Shown here in pieces: positions 1 to 6,045 of a DNA stretch of 8,776 bases. Location of the stretch: assembly GCA_900548365.1 (NCBI GenBank), contig URKM01000067.1, positions 1 to 8,776 of the forward strand, written 5' to 3'. The stretch is from an uncultured Collinsella sp. Lineage in GTDB: Bacteria; Actinomycetota; Coriobacteriia; Coriobacteriales; Coriobacteriaceae. How positions within the stretch are numbered: the first letter of the stretch is position 1; every line of letters starts with the position of its first letter. The notes below the pieces were generated by a model that did not search any database, had not been told where the DNA came from, and saw only the letters and a program-made list of their open reading frames with translations. The position numbers and the translations under genes were made by a program.

Positions 1-1
1 G

Positions 2-1621
2 GGCGGCGTGCTCTGCGCGCCGGCGGCGGCGTATCCCGCGTCCGCCGCGGAGGAGCTCCCCGAGACGATGGAGACCTCGGAGGAGTTCAACGGCCCCTAT
101 ACCGCCTGGGCGGGATATGCGAGCACCGCGCGGCACAGCATCGCGCCCGGCGCGGTCCCCGTGAAGGCGCCCGCCTCGCCGGAGGTCGCGTGGACCGTCG
201 GCGTGACGGCTCCCGCCGACGCGCTCGCCTTGCGCCAAGCGGGTCAGAGGACCTTCCTCTACGCGCTGTCGGGCGCGTCCCTCGAGCGCTACGACGCCGC
301 CACGGGCGACGCGCGCGCCGCAGTGGAGCTCCCCGCCCCGGCGTGCGCGGGCACGCGGCCGGTGTTCGCCGAGGCCTCGATCGCGGTGGTGCTCGAGACG
401 GGCCAGGTCGCGGTGTTCGACGAGGAGCTCGCCCCCGCCTGGGTCTCCCCGGCACCCGCCCTCCCCGCCGGCGCTGCGTCGTGGGGCGCCTGCTCGCCGG
501 TGGTGAGCCTCGGCGGCGCGCTGCACGTGGCGCTCGCGGCGCAGGATGCGTCCGGTGCCGTCACGGGTATCGAGCTGCTGTCGCTCGCCGGCATCGACGG
601 GTCGCCCTTCTGGAACGCGAGCCTGCCCTTGGGCGCCGATGCGCCGTCGTCGCCCGTTTTGCAGCTCATGGCTGCGGGCGAGGGGCTGCTCCTGCTCGAC
701 GGAGGCGCGACGGCGCGTCTGATCGACATCGCGACCGGCGAGGTCGCCGACGAGGTGCGGTGCGCCGGGGCGATCGAGGGACGCGTCGCGGCGTGCTACG
801 AGGTGCCGGTCGGCTGCGAGGACGCCGCCGGCGCATGGGTCGTGGGCGATGCGTCGGGCACGGTCTCGCTGCTCTGCGCTTCCGCAGGCGGTCTGGAGCT
901 TCGCGGCGCGTCGCCGCTCGCCGCGGTCGACGGCTCCTCGTGGCGCCTGCTGCCGTTCGCTCCGTCGACGGTGAGCGGCCACGCGTACTTCTGGGCCCGT
1001 CGCGCCGATGCCTCCGATGCGGCTGCGACCTGCCTCGACGTCACGCTGGCGGAGCTGGGCGCCATCGAGGTCGGGGCGCCCCTGGGGGTGGAGCTGCCCG
1101 CGCCCGCGGCGCCCTTGCTGGCGGTGGTTCGCGGCGTAGGCGATGCGGTCGTGACGCTGTATGCGGCCGCGGCGTCGGGATCGCTGGCGGCGATCGAGCG
1201 CGCCGGCGGTTCCGGGGCGGCCTGGACGGTCGATGAGCTGTGGAATCCCTCCGGCGCGTCGCCGAGCGCGGCGCCCCTGGTCAACCGCGACGGCATGCTC
1301 TTCATCGCGACGGCGCCCGCGAACGGATCGGAGGGCGGGCTGCTGATGGCCCTCGCCCCCGACGAGGCGCGCTCCGTCGGAACGCCGGTCGGCGGCAGCG
1401 AGGGGCTCGATACGATGGCCTCGGTGCTCGCCGGCATTCCGCTGCCCAACGGCGCCGGCGTTGGCGTGGGCGCGCTGTTCCTGGTGGCGACGTTCGGCCT
1501 CTACACGCTCATCCGCAACAAGGGCGGGAGGCGCCGAAGCGATGAGGGCGTGGACGAATGGCGCGCGCAGCGCGATGCCGACGACGGCGACGACGGCCGG
1601 GGCTCGGGTTCCGCATGGTAG
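2..1621 (+). CDS. Secreted, membrane-anchored beta-propeller-like protein (5' partial)
   Basis: The reading frame is open to the left edge of the window, so the true start is upstream. The first GTG (base 8) is not a convincing start, because the residues around it (LCAPAAAYPASAAEE) look like the end of a signal peptide with an ASA-type cleavage site. The mature part, about 460 residues, is Ala/Gly/Val-rich with many short beta-like segments and recurring phrases such as LYALSGASLERYDAATGD, LLLLDGGATARLIDIATGE and LFIATAPANG. This pattern is typical of PQQ-like/WD-type beta-propellers. Near the C-terminus a Gly/Leu/Val/Phe-rich segment (about residues 483-502 from base 8) is a membrane helix. 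It is followed by an Arg/Lys stop-transfer cluster and an acidic cytoplasmic tail of about 30 residues. The stop overlaps the start of ecfT by 7 bases, which suggests the protein works with the ECF importer, perhaps capturing its ligand outside the cell. The fold call is from sequence pattern only and the exact function is unknown. Confidence 0.72.
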   Translation, partial: GGVLCAPAAAYPASAAEELPETMETSEEFNGPYTAWAGYASTARHSIAPGAVPVKAPASPEVAWTVGVTAPADALALRQAGQRTFLYALSGASLERYDAATGDARAAVELPAPACAGTRPVFAEASIAVVLETGQVAVFDEELAPAWVSPAPALPAGAASWGACSPVVSLGGALHVALAAQDASGAVTGIELLSLAGIDGSPFWNASLPLGADAPSSPVLQLMAAGEGLLLLDGGATARLIDIATGEVADEVRCAGAIEGRVAACYEVPVGCEDAAGAWVVGDASGTVSLLCASAGGLELRGASPLAAVDGSSWRLLPFAPSTVSGHAYFWARRADASDAAATCLDVTLAELGAIEVGAPLGVELPAPAAPLLAVVRGVGDAVVTLYAAAASGSLAAIERAGGSGAAWTVDELWNPSGASPSAAPLVNRDGMLFIATAPANGSEGGLLMALAPDEARSVGTPVGGSEGLDTMASVLAGIPLPNGAGVGVGALFLVATFGLYTLIRNKGGRRRSDEGVDEWRAQRDADDGDDGRGSGSAW

Positions 1622-2487
1622 CCGCCCGGACGGAGCACACGGCCTTCGACACGGCGCATCCCGCGGTGCCGGCCGTCTACCTGGCCTTCACGTTGGCGCT
1701 CACCATGTTCTCGTTCCAGCCCGTGCTCATGGGGCTCTCGCTTGCGGGCGCGCTGTCGTATAGCTGCTGCGTGCGCGGGGCGCGCGAGACGCTGGCGGGC
1801 CTGCGCTGGCAGCTGCCGGTGGTGGCGGTCATCGCGCTGCTCAATCCGTTCTTCTCGGCGTCGGGGTCAACCGAGCTGTTCCGCATCGGCGTGCGCGCGG
1901 TGTACCTCGAGAGCCTGTGCTACGGCGCGGCGATGGGCGCCCTGTTCATCGCGAGCGCGTGCTGGCTGCGCGCGGCGTCGACGCTGCTGTCGTTCGACAA
2001 GGTGATGGCGCTCTTCGGCAACGCCGCGCCCGTCATCGCGCTCATGGTGTCCATGACGATGCGGCTGATCCCGCGGTTCCTCCGCAAGGCGGAGGCGGTG
2101 CTCGCGGTCCAGCGCGCCGTCGCGGTGCCCGGTCGCTCCCGTTCCGATGAGGTCCGCGAGCGCCTGCGCCTTTCGAGCGTCCTCATGGGCTGGGGTATGG
2201 AGGACTCCCTCGAGACCGCCGACGCCATGCGCGCCCGCGGTTGGGGAGGCGCCGCGCGGCGGACCACGTTCACGCGCTATCGCTTCACCGCCGCGGACGG
2301 CGTCGCCCTCGCCGCGCTTGCCCTCGCGGGCGCGCTTGCCGCCGTGCTCGCGTGGACGGCGACGTCGCAGTATTCGTTCTTTCCCACGATGAGCCGGCTC
2401 GTGCCCTGGTGGGGCTACCTGCCCGTGGCGGCGTGGATGCTGCTGCCCACGTGGCTGCATGTCTATGAAAGGAGGCGCTTCGCATGA
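1615..2487 (+). CDS. ecfT: Energy-coupling factor transporter transmembrane subunit EcfT
   Basis: This is the membrane scaffold of an ECF vitamin importer. It links the ATPases to the substrate-binding S component. The protein has 290 residues, close to the usual 260-280. Hydrophobic segments lie at about residues 18-50, 65-80, 98-125, 228-250 and 265-282. A charged cytoplasmic stretch (about 150-220) carries the coupling helices, including an Ala-Arg-Gly motif at 207-209 (DAMRARGW) and a first basic helix at about 154-168 (RFLRKAEAVLAVQRA), as expected for the family. I chose the ATG at 1615, which overlaps the upstream stop (ATGGTAG), so it is probably translationally coupled. An in-frame ATG at 1558 has a better Shine-Dalgarno (GAGGG at 1544-1548), but it would add 19 Arg-rich residues that look like an out-of-frame by-product. 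The gene ends in an ATGA overlap with the ATPase gene. Confidence 0.88.
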   Translation: MVAARTEHTAFDTAHPAVPAVYLAFTLALTMFSFQPVLMGLSLAGALSYSCCVRGARETLAGLRWQLPVVAVIALLNPFFSASGSTELFRIGVRAVYLESLCYGAAMGALFIASACWLRAASTLLSFDKVMALFGNAAPVIALMVSMTMRLIPRFLRKAEAVLAVQRAVAVPGRSRSDEVRERLRLSSVLMGWGMEDSLETADAMRARGWGGAARRTTFTRYRFTAADGVALAALALAGALAAVLAWTATSQYSFFPTMSRLVPWWGYLPVAAWMLLPTWLHVYERRRFA

Positions 2488-4007
2488 GCGAGAGGGATGC
2501 CGGTGCCGCCGCGGCGACGATGCCGCCCGCGCTCGAGGTCCGCGACCTCGTCTTCACGTACGCGGGTGCCGAGGAGCCCGTGCTGCGCGGGGTGGATTGG
2601 CGGGTGCCCCGCGGGGCGTTCGCCCTGCTGGTGGGCGATACCGGTTCGGGCAAGTCGACGCTGCTGAGCCTGGCGAAGCCGCAGATCGCCCCCGCGGGGG
2701 AGCGCTCGGGCGAGGTGCTCGTATGCGGGCGCCCGGCGGGCGATATGGACGTTGCGGAATCGGCGCGCAGCGTGGGCTACGTCTTCCAGAACCCGGACAA
2801 CCAGATCGTGTGCGAGAGCGTGTGGCACGAGATGGCGTTCGGTTTGGAGAACCTGGGGGCGCCTCAGGGCGAGATGCGCCGGCTCGTGGCGGAGACCAGC
2901 TACTTCTTCGGCATCGAGGATTGGTTCCGCCGCGAGACGGATACCTTGTCCGGCGGTCGCAAGCAGCTGCTCGCCCTGGCGTCCACGCTGGTGATGAAGC
3001 CCGACCTGTTGCTGCTCGACGAGCCCACGGCGCAGCTCGACCCCATCGCGGAGAAGAACTTTCTGCACGCGCTCTTCCGCGTGAATCGCGAGCTTGGCTG
3101 CACGGTGGTGGTGGCAACGCATCAGCCGCGCGCGATGCTGGATTACGCGACCTGCGCGTTCCGGCTGGCCGACGGGTGCCTGCAGGAGGTCGGCGATATG
3201 TCGTCGCTGGATGAGCGGAGCGCGCTGCTGGCCGATGGGGGCGAGGAGCTCTTCGGCGGCGGCAGGCATGCCCGCGTCCACGGGGACGGCTCCGCCGATG
3301 CGGCCGGGGCCCGAGGCGCCGGCGAGCAGCCCCGGGCGGGCCGTGCCGACGCGCCTTCGGTGCGGGTGGCGCGCGGGTGGTTCCGCTACGGTCGCGACGA
3401 CGAATGGGTGCTGCGCAACCTCGACCTCGATGTGCGCGCCGGGACGATCCACGCGCTGGTGGGCGGAAACGGCTGCGGCAAGTCGACCCTGCTCGCCCTC
3501 ATGGCGGGTACGGGGAAGCTGCAGCGCGGCGAGCTTCGTCGCGCGACGGAGGAGAAGGCGCTGCTTCCCCAGGATCCTCGGGCGCTGTTCGCCGAGGAGG
3601 CGGTGGACGATGAGATCATGGAGTGGGCGGGCGGCGGCCGCTATGGACGCGCCGACGCCGACCGCATGCTCGCCCGTCTCGGGCTCACGGGCGCCGCGGC
3701 GCTGCACCCCTACGATCTGTCGGGTGGTCAGCAGCAGCTGCTCGCCCTGGGCAAGCTGCTGCTGGTCGACCCGCGGCTGCTGCTGCTGGACGAGCCCACC
3801 AAGGGCCTCGACCTGGCGTCGCGCCGATTGATCGCCCGAGCGCTCGCGTGGTGCCGGGACCGCGGCGTGACCGTGGTGATGGCGACGCACGACCTGGATT
3901 TCGTCGAGCAGGTGGCAGACGACGTGTCGATGGTGTTCGACGGCGAGATCGCCTGCACGCAACCGAGTGGGGAGTTCTTTACCGGCAATGTCTACTATCG
4001 ACCCTAG
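2484..4007 (+). CDS. Fused double-domain energy-coupling factor ATPase (EcfA1-EcfA2 type)
   Basis: This is the ATP-hydrolysing engine of the ECF importer: two ABC nucleotide-binding domains in one 507-residue chain instead of two separate proteins. Domain 1 has Walker A GDTGSGKST (51-59), Q-loop Q102 in FQNPDNQ, signature LSGGR (155-159), Walker B LLLLDE (175-180) and H-loop H213. A Gly/Ala/Arg-rich linker (about 255-290) follows. Domain 2 has Walker A GGNGCGKST (327-335), Q363, signature LSGGQ (412-416), Walker B LLLLDE (432-437) and H469. Both catalytic glutamates (E180, E437) are present, so both sites could be active. Domain 1 has Arg where LSGGQ has Gln. The start is fixed by a strong Shine-Dalgarno, AAAGGAGG at 2468-2475, eight bases before the ATG, and by the ATGA overlap with ecfT. 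Alternative names for fused versions include CbiO- or YkoD-like. The class is certain; the substrate cannot be read from the ATPase. Confidence 0.93.
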   Translation: MSERDAGAAAATMPPALEVRDLVFTYAGAEEPVLRGVDWRVPRGAFALLVGDTGSGKSTLLSLAKPQIAPAGERSGEVLVCGRPAGDMDVAESARSVGYVFQNPDNQIVCESVWHEMAFGLENLGAPQGEMRRLVAETSYFFGIEDWFRRETDTLSGGRKQLLALASTLVMKPDLLLLDEPTAQLDPIAEKNFLHALFRVNRELGCTVVVATHQPRAMLDYATCAFRLADGCLQEVGDMSSLDERSALLADGGEELFGGGRHARVHGDGSADAAGARGAGEQPRAGRADAPSVRVARGWFRYGRDDEWVLRNLDLDVRAGTIHALVGGNGCGKSTLLALMAGTGKLQRGELRRATEEKALLPQDPRALFAEEAVDDEIMEWAGGGRYGRADADRMLARLGLTGAAALHPYDLSGGQQQLLALGKLLLVDPRLLLLDEPTKGLDLASRRLIARALAWCRDRGVTVVMATHDLDFVEQVADDVSMVFDGEIACTQPSGEFFTGNVYYRP

Positions 4008-4740
4008 GGAGGATCGCGCCTCCCGCCGCGCGCGCATGGTGTCGCGCGCGCTCAAGATGCTCGAGTTGCCGCTCCTGCTGTCGGTTCCCGCCTGCATGGC
4101 GGCTGCCGCATGGAGCGGCGTGGAACAAGCCGGCCTGCTCATGCTGCTGGTGGTTGGGCTGGTGCTCGCGTTGTTCTTCGCGGGCTTCGAGGCGGGGAGG
4201 CCCGCGCTGCGGCAGATCATGCCCACGCTGGTGCTCGCGAGCCTGGCCGCTGCCGGGCGCATCCTGTTCGGCGCCATCCCCGATTTCAAGCCCGTGTCGG
4301 CGATCGCGATCATAGCCGGCGCCGCGCTGGGCCCGCGCAGCGGCTTCATGGTGGGTTCGCTCGCGGCATTCACCAGCAATTTCTTTTTCGGCCAGGGTAT
4401 GTGGACCCCGTGGCAGATGTATGCGTGGGGCGCCGTGGGCTATCTGGGCGGCGCTCTGGCGCGGACGGGGCTGTTCGATGCGGGCGACGGCGGCGTGCGC
4501 ATCGCGGCGTTGGCGCCGTTCGGGTTCGCCTCCGGGCTGTTCTACGGGCTGATCATCAACGCGTTCGACGTCATCGCGTACGTGCGCCCGCTCACCTGGC
4601 AGGGGGCGCTCGCGCGCTTCGCGATGGCGCTTCCGTTCGACCTCATGCACGGCGTTGCGACGGTGGTGTTCCTCGTCGCCCTGTACGGGCCGTGGACCCG
4701 TCGCATCGCGCGCGTCGTGCGCAAGTACGGCGTGAGGTAG
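3988..4740 (+). CDS. ECF transporter substrate-binding S component, probable cobalamin (CbrT-like) type
   Basis: This is the membrane-embedded substrate-binding subunit of the ECF importer, 250 residues. Hydrophobic segments lie at about 27-42, 48-67, 76-97, 102-131, 144-160, 172-196 and 211-234. The signature stretch is the run from AIPDFKPVSA (about 96-105) through GPRSGFMVGSL (115-125) to SNFFFGQGMWTPWQM (130-144). I associate a Ser-Asn-Phe-Phe-x-Gly-Gln-Gly-x-Trp-Thr-Pro-Trp-Gln motif with the S components assigned to cobalamin or its precursors (CbrT/CblT group). The substrate call is therefore family memory plus inference. Start choice: the ATG at 3988 lies inside the ATPase gene (20-base overlap) behind GGGGAG (3969-3974) at a rather long 13-base spacing. 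A GTG at 3967 or an ATG at 4036 are alternatives. The N-terminal 20 residues are charged and cytoplasmic. No cobalamin riboswitch is visible here; it would lie upstream of the window. Confidence 0.82.
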   Translation: MSTIDPREDRASRRARMVSRALKMLELPLLLSVPACMAAAAWSGVEQAGLLMLLVVGLVLALFFAGFEAGRPALRQIMPTLVLASLAAAGRILFGAIPDFKPVSAIAIIAGAALGPRSGFMVGSLAAFTSNFFFGQGMWTPWQMYAWGAVGYLGGALARTGLFDAGDGGVRIAALAPFGFASGLFYGLIINAFDVIAYVRPLTWQGALARFAMALPFDLMHGVATVVFLVALYGPWTRRIARVVRKYGVR

Positions 4741-4748
4741 ATCGCTGC

Positions 4749-4781
4749 AAAAACGGCGCCGGGCGTCGGGCCGGGGCGCTG
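4749..4781 (-). terminator. Likely Rho-independent terminator of xthA
   Basis: Read on the minus strand, this is a GC-rich hairpin followed by five T's (4753-4749). The outer stem is GCGCC (4779-4775) with GGCGC (4760-4756). A smaller inner GGC/GCC pair sits inside the loop. It lies about 118 bases past the xthA stop and is the only T-run-tailed hairpin I see there. The stem has small internal bulges. Confidence 0.5.
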
Positions 4782-4803
4782 GGTTATCGGTTCGCACGCA
4801 GCT

Positions 4804-4818
4804 CGGCACCCGGTGCCG
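4804..4818. repeat. Short perfect palindrome in the convergent spacer
   Basis: CGGCACC and GGTGCCG (7-base arms, one base between) form a perfect dyad between the convergent transporter and xthA genes. It could be a weak transcription pause or terminator for the transporter operon, but no T-run follows it on the plus strand, so its role is open. Confidence 0.4.
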
Positions 4819-4824
4819 CTTGCC

Positions 4825-4895
4825 GGCGCGCCGGGCCGGCGGGAGCGCTCGCGGATGACGGCGCGCCAGGCCGGCAGGCGGCGCTCGCGGATGGC
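4825..4895. repeat. Imperfect tandem repeat, two units of 35 and 36 bases
   Basis: Unit 1 is 4825-4859 and unit 2 is 4860-4895. Both begin GGCGCGCC, continue with GGCCGGC-like sequence and end GCGCTCGCGGATG. They differ by about three substitutions and one inserted base. The repeat lies directly after the xthA stop (transcribed as its 3' untranslated region). An overlapping perfect 12-base palindrome sits at 4823-4834. It looks like a local duplication; no function is evident. Confidence 0.65.
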
Positions 4896-4898
4896 GGG

Positions 4899-5822
4899 CT
4901 ACAGCTCGATCTCGAGCTCCACCGGGCAGTGGTCGGAGCCGAAGATGTCGTTGCGGATGCGCGCATCGCGGATGTTCGGCGCGATCGCGTCGCTGACCAG
5001 GAAGTAGTCGATGCGCCAGCCCGCGTTGTTCTTGCGCGCGTTGAAGCGGTAGCTCCACCAGCTGTAGACGCCCTCGACGCCCGGGTTGAGCGTGCGCCAG
5101 GTATCGGTGAAGCCGGCGTCGAGCAGCTCGGTGAACTTTCCGCGCTCCTCATCGGAGAAGCCCGCGTTGCCGCGGTTGCTCTTGGGGTTCTTGAGGTCGA
5201 TCTCCTCGTGAGCGACGTTGAAGTCGCCGCAGGTGATCACCGGCTTGCCGGTCTCCTCCTCGAGGCTCTTGAGGAATGCGCGGTAGGCATCGTCCCAAGC
5301 CATGCGCGTGTCGAGGCGCGCGAGCTCGTTCTGAGCGTTGGGCGTGTAGACGTCCACGTACCAGAAGCGGTCGAATTCCAGGGCGCAGACGCGGCCCTCG
5401 GTTACGGCGACGGCGAGGAGTTCGGCTGCCTCGCCCTCGCCGGCGAAGGCGAGCAGGCTGTCGGCGTGGCGCACGGAGAGGGGCTCCTCGCGCGTGAAGA
5501 CCGCGGTGCCCGAGTAGCCCTTGCGCTCGGCGTAGCTCCACACCTGATGGTAACCGGGCAGGTCGAGGTCGACCTGGCCTTCCTGGAGCTTCGTCTCCTG
5601 CAGGCCCAGGATGTCCGCATCCAGCTGCTCGACGATCTCGGCGAAGCCGGGGTCCTTCTTCAGGACGGCGCGCAGGCCGTTGACGTTCCACGACGCGAGC
5701 TTGTACGTGCGGGCGGGGGCCGATGCCGCCGCGGGGCCCGGCTCGGCTGCGGCTGCCGATGTGGATGCGGGGGTCGGCTCGTGCGTGGCGGTCGATGGGA
5801 CCGTGGTCGTTGACGTGGTCAT
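4899..5822 (-). CDS. xthA: Exodeoxyribonuclease III / AP endonuclease
   Basis: This is a DNA-repair nuclease that cuts 5' to abasic sites and removes 3' blocking groups during base-excision repair. The 307-residue protein has an N-terminal low-complexity stretch (about 1-37: Thr, Ser, Ala, Pro). The exonuclease-endonuclease-phosphatase domain then begins at KLASWNVNGL (N46, N48). Active-site residues are visible by family pattern: E76 in LGLQETK, Y159 in DVYTPNAQ, D200 and N202 in CGDFNVAHEE, D272 in WRIDYFLVS, and D297-H298 in GSDHCP. The family is usually 250-270 residues, and the excess is the N-terminal tail. The start at 5822 is supported by AGGA (5832-5829) six bases upstream in the mRNA. 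The frame is open to an ATG at 5948, which lacks such support. The gene faces the transporter operon and is divergent from the next gene, so it is probably a single transcription unit. No intracellular-targeting signal is seen. Confidence 0.95.
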   Translation of the reverse strand: MTTSTTTVPSTATHEPTPASTSAAAAEPGPAAASAPARTYKLASWNVNGLRAVLKKDPGFAEIVEQLDADILGLQETKLQEGQVDLDLPGYHQVWSYAERKGYSGTAVFTREEPLSVRHADSLLAFAGEGEAAELLAVAVTEGRVCALEFDRFWYVDVYTPNAQNELARLDTRMAWDDAYRAFLKSLEEETGKPVITCGDFNVAHEEIDLKNPKSNRGNAGFSDEERGKFTELLDAGFTDTWRTLNPGVEGVYSWWSYRFNARKNNAGWRIDYFLVSDAIAPNIRDARIRNDIFGSDHCPVELEIEL

Positions 5823-5962
5823 GGTGGTTCCTATCCTCAAGGTCTGCCGGTCGATGACTCGGGGTCGCCGTCGCGGCGCTGGGTCGATGGGGCTGCCGCG
5901 CTTTGTGACAAAAATGCAAGCAGATTTACCTGTGCCGTATCGTTGCATCGGCGTGCGACCAC

Positions 5963-5968
5963 TATACT
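5963..5968 (+). promoter_or_regulatory. Candidate -10 box for the membrane protein-sirtuin operon
   Basis: TATACT in an otherwise GC-rich, divergent spacer, about 80 bases before the start of the membrane protein gene. No good -35 hexamer lies 16-18 bases upstream (only TTGCAT at 5943-5948, a 14-base spacing). The box sits in a nearly symmetrical CTATACTAG, so a minus-strand -10 (TATAGT, 5966-5961) for xthA is equally possible. Confidence 0.35.
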
Positions 5969-5992
5969 AGAACAACTGATGCGAGCACGAAT

Positions 5993-6009
5993 GCTACACA
6001 GCCTGTAGC
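5993..6009. promoter_or_regulatory. Operator-like dyad, GCTACA-N5-TGTAGC
   Basis: Perfect 6-base inverted repeat with a 5-base centre, located 25 bases downstream of the candidate -10 box and 37 bases before the start codon. Position and size suit a repressor site or a small 5'-leader hairpin. No regulator gene lies nearby in the window. Confidence 0.35.
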
Positions 6010-6030
6010 CATTTGCAACGATGTGACGCT

Positions 6031-6037
6031 AAGGGGG
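6031..6037 (+). promoter_or_regulatory. Ribosome binding site fixing the membrane protein start
   Basis: AAGGGGG lies eight bases before the ATG at 6046. It favours that ATG over an upstream in-frame TTG at 6013. Confidence 0.7.
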
Positions 6038-6045
6038 ATGATCGC

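Noticed and set aside
2463..4379. 638-codon open frame on the minus strand
   Set aside because: It lies antisense to ecfA and the S component, which have full diagnostic motifs. Its translation is Arg/His/Ala-rich without a recognisable domain, an effect of high GC.
4110..5813. 567-codon open frame on the plus strand
   Set aside because: It runs out of frame through the S component and antisense through xthA, whose active-site motifs are intact. It has no ribosome binding site and no domain.
4899..5948. Longer xthA start at 5948
   Set aside because: It would add 42 Arg-rich residues without a ribosome binding site, while 5822 has AGGA at good spacing.
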